From Acidobacteriota bacterium (GTDB lineage: Bacteria > Acidobacteriota > Terriglobia > UBA7540), in contig JAJYNF010000221.1 in the NCBI GenBank assembly GCA_021786455.1, positions 1-11,465 of the forward strand: a stretch of DNA of 11,465 nucleotides. The letters are read 5' to 3'. Positions 6,518-11,465 of the stretch are shown here, one piece after another (the stretch's first letter is position 1; every line of letters starts with the position of its first letter). The notes beneath the pieces were generated by a model, which was given only the letters and a program-made list of their open reading frames with translations, did no database searches and was not told the DNA's origin. A program made the position numbers and the translations under genes.

Positions 6518-7225
6518 ATGAAAGCGACCATGGGTAGCCTCAACCGATCCGCGGAAATGGCACGTGGCTCCCACGCGAGCTTGCCGCCTGAGACCCGGGT
6601 TGAGATTTGGCTGAAGCGGCGCTCTGGCTGGAGGCTGGCAGTGAAACGGCTGATGGATGTGGTGATCGTTGTCCTCGGCGCGCCGCTGGCCTCACTCGCC
6701 ATCGGGCTGGCCGCTTTGGCGGTCAAGCTGGACGATGGTGGTCAGGTCTTTTACCGCCGACGAGTCGTTGGACCTGACGGTGAGTTCGACGCTTTCAAGC
6801 TGCGGACCATGTGCGCGGACGCAGACCACATTCTTGCTGCCAACCCCGGTTTGCGAGCGGAGTTTGAGGCAACCTACAAGCTAAAAAATGACCCAAGGGT
6901 CACGCGTGTCGGAAAGTATCTGCGCCAATGGAGTTTGGACGAGCTGCCGCAGCTTTGGAATGTGCTCCGCGGCCAAATGAGCTTGGTCGGTCCGCGAATG
7001 ATCGTCCGGCGTGAGATTGAAAAGTTCGGCCCCTACGGAAACATTTTTCAACATGTCAACCCGGGCCTGACCGGCCTTTGGCAGGTGAGCGGCCGGCAGG
7101 AAGTCTCTTACCAGGAGCGCGTCAAGATGGACGTTCAATATCTCGAGCAGTGGTCTCTTTGGCTCGACGTTAAAATCTTGTTTAAGACAGCCTGGAAAGT
7201 GCTCCGGCGTGAAGGTGCGTACTGA
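6518..7225 (+). CDS. Initiating sugar transferase (ExoY/WcaJ family, short form)
   Basis: 235-aa polyprenyl-phosphate hexose-1-phosphate transferase that starts lipid-linked repeat-unit synthesis at the inner membrane. One membrane segment follows VKRLMDV (about residues 46-69), then YRRRVVGPDGEFDAFKLRTM, the catalytic block DELPQLWNVLRGQMSLVGPR (D141 and E142 onward), GLTGLWQVSGR, and the C-terminal WSLWLDVKILFKT helix. Length matches the short ExoY-like class, which lacks the extra N-terminal membrane domain of WcaJ/WbaP. Starts at 6518, 6530 and 6557 are all in frame; the first ~40 residues are poorly family-like, so a later start is possible. It follows the GT4 gene on the same strand. 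The sugar (glucose or galactose) is not predictable from sequence alone. Confidence 0.92.
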   Translation: MKATMGSLNRSAEMARGSHASLPPETRVEIWLKRRSGWRLAVKRLMDVVIVVLGAPLASLAIGLAALAVKLDDGGQVFYRRRVVGPDGEFDAFKLRTMCADADHILAANPGLRAEFEATYKLKNDPRVTRVGKYLRQWSLDELPQLWNVLRGQMSLVGPRMIVRREIEKFGPYGNIFQHVNPGLTGLWQVSGRQEVSYQERVKMDVQYLEQWSLWLDVKILFKTAWKVLRREGAY

Positions 7226-7374
7226 GCGAGGCTCGCAATCGGTCAGTCTTGCATTTAACCTGTGCGCGCCAAGGGCAAGCGCCTGAATGAACCCCGGGCG
7301 CGCGGGTGGGCGCCAGCCGAGGCTTAAATGATTTATGATTTCAGTGTCACTTTGAATTCTATGGGGAGTGAGCC

Positions 7375-7824
7375 ATGAAAGAACACGCGGATCATCACGA
7401 CGCCGAATTGATGCTGAAACTTTACGAACTCCGCCGCGAGGAAAAGCTGCGCAAAGCCCGCGAATGGTTCATGCGCGAGTTTAAGGCGGCGACGCCCGAA
7501 GAATTCGAATTGGAGTGCCCCTGGGGCTCGGAAGCTAATGCCTTCTTCCGCATGGTGACCAGCTATTGGGAGATGGCTGCTTCGATCGTCAATCACGGCC
7601 TCATCAAGCCTGAGTTATTCTTTGAAACTCAGACGGAGTTTTTCGCGGTTTGGGAGAAGTTGAAGCCGCTAGCTAGTTCCTCTCGGCAAGCATTCAAAAA
7701 CCCGCATTTGTGGGAAAATTTGGAAAACTTGTCCGCCGACTACGAAAAATGGATGGCCAAGCGCGCCCCAAGCGCCTTGCAAGCTTTCCGTGAGCGCGTC
7801 AGAAGCCGCGCCGCCAAAACCTAG
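7375..7824 (+). CDS. Conserved-looking hypothetical protein, 149 aa
   Basis: Not recognised. It is a soluble, highly charged and largely helical protein: a Glu/Arg/Lys-rich N-terminal helix (LYELRREEKLRKAREWFMREF), a central region with WGSEANAFFRMVTSYWEMA, then FFETQTEFFAVWEKLKPL and NPHLWENLENLS, ending in a basic tail. There is no signal peptide or membrane segment. A good ribosome site, GGGGAG, lies 8 nt before the ATG, which supports the start. It stands alone, 149 bp after the sugar transferase and about 150 bp before the HTH-TOBE gene. The function is unknown; the many aromatic residues and the helix pattern recall DUF4760-like proteins, but this is weak. Confidence 0.75.
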   Translation: MKEHADHHDAELMLKLYELRREEKLRKAREWFMREFKAATPEEFELECPWGSEANAFFRMVTSYWEMAASIVNHGLIKPELFFETQTEFFAVWEKLKPLASSSRQAFKNPHLWENLENLSADYEKWMAKRAPSALQAFRERVRSRAAKT

Positions 7825-7902
7825 CGAACCGAGCGGGAACCTTTTGAATCCTCCTTGAGGGCACGCTCTGCCTTCATCAGAGTCTGCCGCAAAAACAGCC
7901 GG

Positions 7903-7931
7903 TTGACGAAGCGTATCAATGTAAATATCAT
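7903..7931 (+). promoter_or_regulatory. Sigma-70-type promoter of the HTH-TOBE/transporter unit
   Basis: TTGACG (7903-7908) and TATCAT (7926-7931) are separated by exactly 17 bp, about 40 bp upstream of the regulator's start codon. Match to consensus is 5/6 at -35 and 4/6 at -10. Confidence 0.6.
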
Positions 7932-7933
7932 TG
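7917..7933. promoter_or_regulatory. Candidate operator overlapping the -10 box
   Basis: CAATG (7917-7921) and CATTG (7929-7933) form an inverted repeat with a 7-bp spacer that covers the -10 element. A bound repressor would block transcription, so autoregulation by the downstream HTH-TOBE protein is a reasonable inference. CGTATC also occurs twice, at 7912 and 7944. Confidence 0.35.
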
Positions 7934-7971
7934 TAGCGTGAATCGTATCGAACTATCCAAAGGTGAGACAC

Positions 7972-8418
7972 ATGGTGGAACTTGTGAGAGTTCCGGAGGC
8001 GGCCCGCCGCCTGGGGATTAGCTACCCCACGCTTAAGCAGTGGATTTACCGCGGGAAGATTCGCACGGTGCGGACGGCCGGCGGGCACCATCGCGTTCCG
8101 GTGACGGAGATTGACCGGCTGTTGTTCCAGAGGACGCCCGACAACTCGGCGACCCGCAGGGTCATTCCAGGCGATGCGGCGGCGACGGGCCTTGGACCGT
8201 TCATTAGCGGGCGCAATCAACTGGTGGGCCGCATCATAGAGCTTGAAATCGTCGGCTTGCTGGCAAAGGTCAAATTGGATATCGGTGGACAGACCGTGAC
8301 CTCCATCATTACTCGTGACGCGGCACGCGAGCTTAGGCTTAGAGTCGGCGAGACGGCCGCAGCTCTCATCAAGGCGACCGAAGTGATGATTATTCGCCCG
8401 CCTTCGCGGAGGCGCTGA
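7972..8418 (+). CDS. HTH-TOBE transcriptional regulator (molybdate-responsive type)
   Basis: 148-aa cytoplasmic regulator. Residues ~4-50 are an excisionase/MerR-like winged helix (VPEAARRLGISYPTLKQWIY, then GGHHRVPVTEIDRLL). After a linker, residues ~78-140 are a TOBE/Mop domain (NQLVGRIIELEIVGLLAKVK, VTSIITRDAARELRLRVGE), the fold that binds molybdate or tungstate in ModE and Mop proteins. The domain order matches ModE, but the HTH class differs. The ATG at 7972 has AGGTGA 5 nt upstream; an in-frame GTG three codons earlier overlaps that ribosome site and is less likely. The gene is followed after 3 bp by the transporter, so the pair is almost certainly an operon. Oxyanion-dependent control of uptake is inferred from domain and context. 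Confidence 0.85.
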   Translation: MVELVRVPEAARRLGISYPTLKQWIYRGKIRTVRTAGGHHRVPVTEIDRLLFQRTPDNSATRRVIPGDAAATGLGPFISGRNQLVGRIIELEIVGLLAKVKLDIGGQTVTSIITRDAARELRLRVGETAAALIKATEVMIIRPPSRRR

Positions 8419-8421
8419 GCA

Positions 8422-9636
8422 ATGGGGAGTCAGGCACCCCTGACGGAAACTTTGCCGGCGCCGCCTTTCAATCGGCGCGAGGTGGCAGGCGCCTTCGGAG
8501 ATATCGGCGTTCTGTTTCCTATCGCTATTGCTCTCATTACCCTCAACCACATGAATCCCACGGCCGTCTTCCTCGCCGCGGGCCTGGCCTACATTCTGGC
8601 GGGACGATATTACCGGATTCCCATTGCCATCGAGCCCTTCAAGGCCGTGGCGGCCATCGCGCTGGCCATGTCGTTGTCACCTTCGGCGATTGCGAGCGCC
8701 GGGTTGCTGATGGGAATTCTCCTGGCGGTCATCGGGTTGACTGATATAGCCCGCTGGCTGGCCAAGGTCTTCACGCTGCCCGTCGTTCGTGGCATTCAAC
8801 TGGGACTGGGCTTGCTCTTGGTGCGCGAGGGGCTGCATCTGCTGGCGAGCCCAGGTGCCACCGAGATTCTTGGCAGGAACTTTCGCCTGCCCGGCTGGGG
8901 TGTGGCGTTAGCGGGCGTCGCCGTCCTCTTGGCCTTCCAAAGCTCCCGGCGGTTCCCGGCGGCGTTGGTGCTCTTGGCGGCTGGTTTGCTCGCCGGGATC
9001 AGCGTAGCGTGGGGGAGACTGGCGGCTTTTCAGTGGGGGCCGTTGCCGGTCGAGTGGCTGCATCCGCGCTTGTCAGAGCTTTGGCGGGTCATTCCACTTT
9101 TGGTCATTCCGCAATTCGCGTTGACCTTCGGCAACTCGATCGTGGCCACGGAAAACACCGCTTCCATACTTTACGGTGAGCGAGCCCGCCGCGTCACCGT
9201 TCGCGCTCTAACTCTGAGCATTGCCCTCATCAACCTGGTTAGCGCCGCAATCATGGGTTCGCCGATGTGCCACGGCTCAGGCGGCATCACCGCGCATTAT
9301 CGCTTTGGCGCTCGGACGGAAAAGGCGAGCTACGTAATCGGCGGCATTTGCGTGGCATTGGCGCTATTCGGCCGAGCGGCTATCGGTTTGCTGAATTTGA
9401 TTCCGCTAGCGGTCCTCGCCGTCTTCTTGATTTATGTCGGCGTGCGGCACGGTGCCTACTTGCGCGACATTGCTCGCCGCACGCCCTGGCTGTTGATCGC
9501 CATCGTGGTAGGAGTGATCTCGCTCCTCACCACCAATCTAACGTGGGGTTTTCTTGCCGGCTTTGCGCTTGAAGGCTCCGGCCGCCTGATTTCAAAACTC
9601 CGCTCGCTTCACGCCACGCTGCCCCGCAGCGAATAA
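8422..9636 (+). CDS. MOT1-family molybdate/sulfate transporter
   Basis: 404-aa inner-membrane protein with about 10-12 hydrophobic helices, of the MFS_MOT1 (putative sulfate/molybdate transporter) family related to SulP carriers without a STAS domain. Family signatures seen: AGAFGDIGVLFPIAIAL near residue 25, IPIAIEPFKAVAAIALA near 70, PQFALTFGNSIVATENTAS near 235, and PMCHGSGGITAHYRFGART near 285. It begins 3 bp after the regulator stop, with GGAGG 9 nt before the ATG inside the regulator's last codons, so translation is likely coupled. The linked TOBE-domain regulator favours molybdate over sulfate as substrate; this is inference. Confidence 0.9.
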   Translation: MGSQAPLTETLPAPPFNRREVAGAFGDIGVLFPIAIALITLNHMNPTAVFLAAGLAYILAGRYYRIPIAIEPFKAVAAIALAMSLSPSAIASAGLLMGILLAVIGLTDIARWLAKVFTLPVVRGIQLGLGLLLVREGLHLLASPGATEILGRNFRLPGWGVALAGVAVLLAFQSSRRFPAALVLLAAGLLAGISVAWGRLAAFQWGPLPVEWLHPRLSELWRVIPLLVIPQFALTFGNSIVATENTASILYGERARRVTVRALTLSIALINLVSAAIMGSPMCHGSGGITAHYRFGARTEKASYVIGGICVALALFGRAAIGLLNLIPLAVLAVFLIYVGVRHGAYLRDIARRTPWLLIAIVVGVISLLTTNLTWGFLAGFALEGSGRLISKLRSLHATLPRSE

Positions 9637-9854
9637 GGCCCCTGCATATTTTCTCCCGGCAGGACTAAGGCTAACTTTCGAATACCCTCGAGGCGCGGAT
9701 GAGCGTATCTGAGGGGATGTTTCGCTCGTTCTAAGGGACAGCAGGCCGCTTCGAGGCATTGCGGCGAGCGGCTGGTTCCTTCCATCGTCAGGAATAGCTC
9801 TGACGGGTGTTATAGCCAGGTGCCCCACATAGAATGGCAGATCGGCCGGCGTGG
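9637..9854. other. Convergent intergenic region
   Basis: 218 bp between the convergent transporter and PAS genes. No gene, no T-tailed terminator hairpin and no remnant of a histidine kinase domain was seen in the minus frames. A weak CCCTC/GAGGG inverted repeat lies at about 9685-9717. Confidence 0.4.
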
Positions 9855-10457
9855 CTATGGCTTGTTCCAGAGCAAGCAGACCACACCCTCGGTGATTCCG
9901 CCGCGGCTCTCGATGGGTTCGGCGCGGAGGCTGAGGGTCAAACCGCGTCCCGAGGGCGTTTGGTGCGCGATGCTTTCTCGCACCTGCGTTTTTCCCGCGG
10001 CCATGCACTCATTCAGGACTTCGGCGAGGGGCGTGCCAGCAAAAAGCTCGGCAAAGCGACGGCGGGACCACACATCGGCTTCGAGAAGTTCCCGAGCCTG
10101 CTCATTCGCTAAAATAAGATAGCCCCCCGCACCGATGACGAGCAATCCCTGGGGAATGCTCCGCGCGATGGCATGAATTGTCTGTTCGGCCGAGTTGGCG
10201 CGGCGCTCCGCCCCGCGCGAGCGTTCCTCGAGAACGACTTGGCGCGATTTCAACTCGGCGATCAAGCTTTGCACCGTCGCGGCAACGAATGCCGGCTCGT
10301 TCTCAGGGCGGGGTGTGGAAGGTTTGAATTCAAGGCCCCGCTGGTGTTCCCGGACAGCGCGGTGGAGGAGATAGAAGATCAAGACAAGAAACGCCGCGAC
10401 ACCCAGCGCGAGGGCCACCAGGAGCGTAATTTGCGGAAGTGTAAGGTGCCGCGCCAT
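9855..10457 (-). CDS. Membrane-anchored PAS-domain protein without output domain
   Basis: 200 aa. One membrane helix (ITLLVALALGVAAFLVLIFY, residues ~10-29) is followed by a basic stretch, a predicted coiled coil (about 60-98, with SLIAELKSRQVVLEERSRG) and a PAS domain from about 98 (AIARSIPQGLLVIGAGGYLI, then ANEQARELL) to the end (ITEGVVCLLWNKP). The protein stops exactly where the last PAS strand ends; related sensor kinases continue with a linker, HisKA and HATPase domains, none of which is found in the next 218 bp. It is either a natural PAS-only sensor or adaptor, or a kinase truncated at its 3' end. It lies 71 bp downstream of the prepilin peptidase on the same strand, suggesting a link to pilus or secretion control. 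The ribosome site is weak. Confidence 0.75.
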   Translation of the reverse strand: MARHLTLPQITLLVALALGVAAFLVLIFYLLHRAVREHQRGLEFKPSTPRPENEPAFVAATVQSLIAELKSRQVVLEERSRGAERRANSAEQTIHAIARSIPQGLLVIGAGGYLILANEQARELLEADVWSRRRFAELFAGTPLAEVLNECMAAGKTQVRESIAHQTPSGRGLTLSLRAEPIESRGGITEGVVCLLWNKP

Positions 10458-10528
10458 TGGCTAACGAAAATTATCAAACAAAGCGCCCCCCATCATCCGA
10501 GGGAGGTCACTTCATTCGTTAATCTCTA

Positions 10529-11377
10529 CTAACGCAATCTTGTCCAGGCAAGGTAAGCATTGAGCAAGGCTTCTCCCCCTAGGCTCACGAAAAGAGCTGC
10601 AATGCCGAGGAATGTTCCATAGGGCCAGGCATAATCTCGGAAACGGCGGCGAAACAAAGTGAGCGGCACGGCGACGACGGTTCCGAACAAGGAGCCGAGG
10701 AAGATGGTGGTCAGTGTGAGCGCCGGGCCCAGAAACGTTCCCGCCATGAGCATTAGCATCACGTCGCCGAAGCCCAAGCCCTCCTTGTGGCGCAGGCGAT
10801 AGAACAGCTCTCCCACTGCATAAAATAATCCCCCGCCGACCAGCGCGCCCGCTATCGCGCCCGCCGCCGAGAGCAGCGTGCCGCTCCAATAATAGCCGGC
10901 CATGGACAAAATTGTGCCGAGTGGGCGGTCGTCCACCGGAACCCAGGCGCTTAGCAGAAGTCCTGTCGCCAGGCCAACGAGCGTGACCGCATGCGGAATG
11001 CGGCGGTCGCGGAGGTCAGTGAAGATCAGAATCAAGACTAAAAGCGAAAAAACCGACCACTTGATGAATTCTGGCGTCCAGCCGTAGTCGCAAAACTCAG
11101 CAACCAGCAGCGCGGCCGTGAGGATTTCCACGAAAGGGTAAAGGGGAGAGATTTGAGCTTGGCAATCACGGCAGCGGCCCCGCAGAATCAGATAGCTGGC
11201 GACGGGAATGTTATCATACCAGCGGATGGGATGCCCGCATTTAGGGCAATGCGAGCCGGGCAAGAAGATGGATTCGCCGGCGGGCAACCGTTGGATGCAC
11301 ACGTTGAGGAAGCTCCCCAGGGTTAACCCAAACAACGCAACAAATATTCCGGGAATAAGCTCTGTCACGGGTATCAT
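10529..11377 (-). CDS. pilD: Type IV prepilin peptidase / N-methyltransferase
   Basis: 282-aa inner-membrane aspartic protease that cleaves and N-methylates type IV pilins or type II secretion pseudopilins. The N-terminal domain has LGSFLNVCIQRLP and the zinc-type cysteine pairs C44-x2-C47 (SHCPKCGHPI) and C69-x2-C72 (RCRDC). The catalytic aspartates are D121 in FTDLRDRRIP and D205 in LGFGDVMLM. About eight membrane helices and the length fit the bifunctional PilD/GspO class. Where the family usually has GDxK, this one has GDVM, a Lys-to-Met change after the second catalytic Asp. The start codon overlaps the stop of the upstream gene by 4 bp (ATGA), which supports 11377 as start and suggests translational coupling. 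pil or gsp structural genes are not in the window. Confidence 0.92.
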   Translation of the reverse strand: MIPVTELIPGIFVALFGLTLGSFLNVCIQRLPAGESIFLPGSHCPKCGHPIRWYDNIPVASYLILRGRCRDCQAQISPLYPFVEILTAALLVAEFCDYGWTPEFIKWSVFSLLVLILIFTDLRDRRIPHAVTLVGLATGLLLSAWVPVDDRPLGTILSMAGYYWSGTLLSAAGAIAGALVGGGLFYAVGELFYRLRHKEGLGFGDVMLMLMAGTFLGPALTLTTIFLGSLFGTVVAVPLTLFRRRFRDYAWPYGTFLGIAALFVSLGGEALLNAYLAWTRLR

Positions 11378-11465
11378 CCAGGCGCAGCCCCCTGGGCAAT
11401 CAAAAGGTAGTATAAAGCTTCGGTGCGAGCAGCCATTTTATCAGCAGAAAAGTCTTCCGCTCGGC
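11374..11465 (-). CDS. C-terminal end of a probable glycosyltransferase (partial)
   Basis: A minus-strand frame enters from the right edge and ends at a TGA at 11376-11374. It reads RAEDFSADKMAARTEALY, then a short tail. 'FSADKMAARTEALY' is very like the last helix of GT4 glycosyltransferases (typically F-S-x-x-x-M-x-x-x-T-x-x-x-Y), so a glycosyltransferase is the best guess; only 29 codons are visible. It overlaps the prepilin peptidase start by 4 bp. Confidence 0.55.
   Translation of the reverse strand, partial: RAEDFSADKMAARTEALYYLLIAQGAAPG

Noticed and set aside
7669..8550. 293-aa minus-strand ORF
   Set aside because: Antisense to the well-supported hypothetical, HTH-TOBE and transporter genes; low-complexity Arg-rich composition.
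9592..10008. 138-aa minus ORF as a continuation of the PAS protein by frameshift
   Set aside because: Its sequence downstream of 9855 shows no HisKA H-box or ATPase N/G boxes and is antisense to the end of the transporter gene.
1..11465. CRISPR arrays, tRNA or rRNA genes
   Set aside because: No regularly spaced direct repeats and no cloverleaf or rRNA-like sequence were seen on either strand.

Overview
The window looks like a chromosomal piece of a moderately GC-rich soil-type bacterium. An Acidobacteriota member is the best guess. The basis is the mix of genes (MOT1-type transporter with an HTH-TOBE regulator, NnrS-like protein, exopolysaccharide genes, type IV prepilin peptidase) and a GTCATTCCGA/GAGGAATC palindromic repeat of a kind I recall from such genomes. 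This assignment is inference only.

Layout. Positions 1-1434 (minus) hold the 5' part of a reverse transcriptase gene that runs off the left edge. It has a two-aspartate YVRWMDD motif, an upstream DITNFFDSV motif and a long helical C-terminal part, and resembles the defence-associated 'unknown group'/Abi-like RTs. Upstream of it lie about 270 bp without a clear gene, including a perfect 9-bp inverted repeat, and then a broken N-terminal fragment of a DUF4238 protein (1607-1798). This left part is visibly lower in GC than the rest and looks like an acquired accessory or defence island placed after nnrS.

1830-4476 (minus) carries an NnrS-family membrane protein with a cysteine-containing N-terminal extension, a class I SAM methyltransferase, and a doubtful small ORF overlapping the methyltransferase start. 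4510-5187 (plus) carries an extended -10 promoter, a small ORF split by a 175-bp MITE with 17-bp terminal inverted repeats and a TA target duplication, and a second 51-aa ORF. Removing the MITE plus one TA restores an 85-codon reading frame.

5235-7225 (plus) carries a GT4 glycosyltransferase and an ExoY/WcaJ-like initiating sugar transferase, together an exopolysaccharide pair. 7375-7824 is an unrecognised 149-aa protein. 7903-9636 is a compact unit: a promoter with an overlapping inverted repeat, an HTH-TOBE regulator and a MOT1-family molybdate/sulfate transporter, suggesting oxyanion-responsive control of uptake.

9855-11465 (minus) carries, in transcription order, the C-terminus of a probable glycosyltransferase, a prepilin peptidase (PilD-like) with a 4-bp overlap, and a membrane-anchored PAS protein that ends where a kinase domain would be expected.
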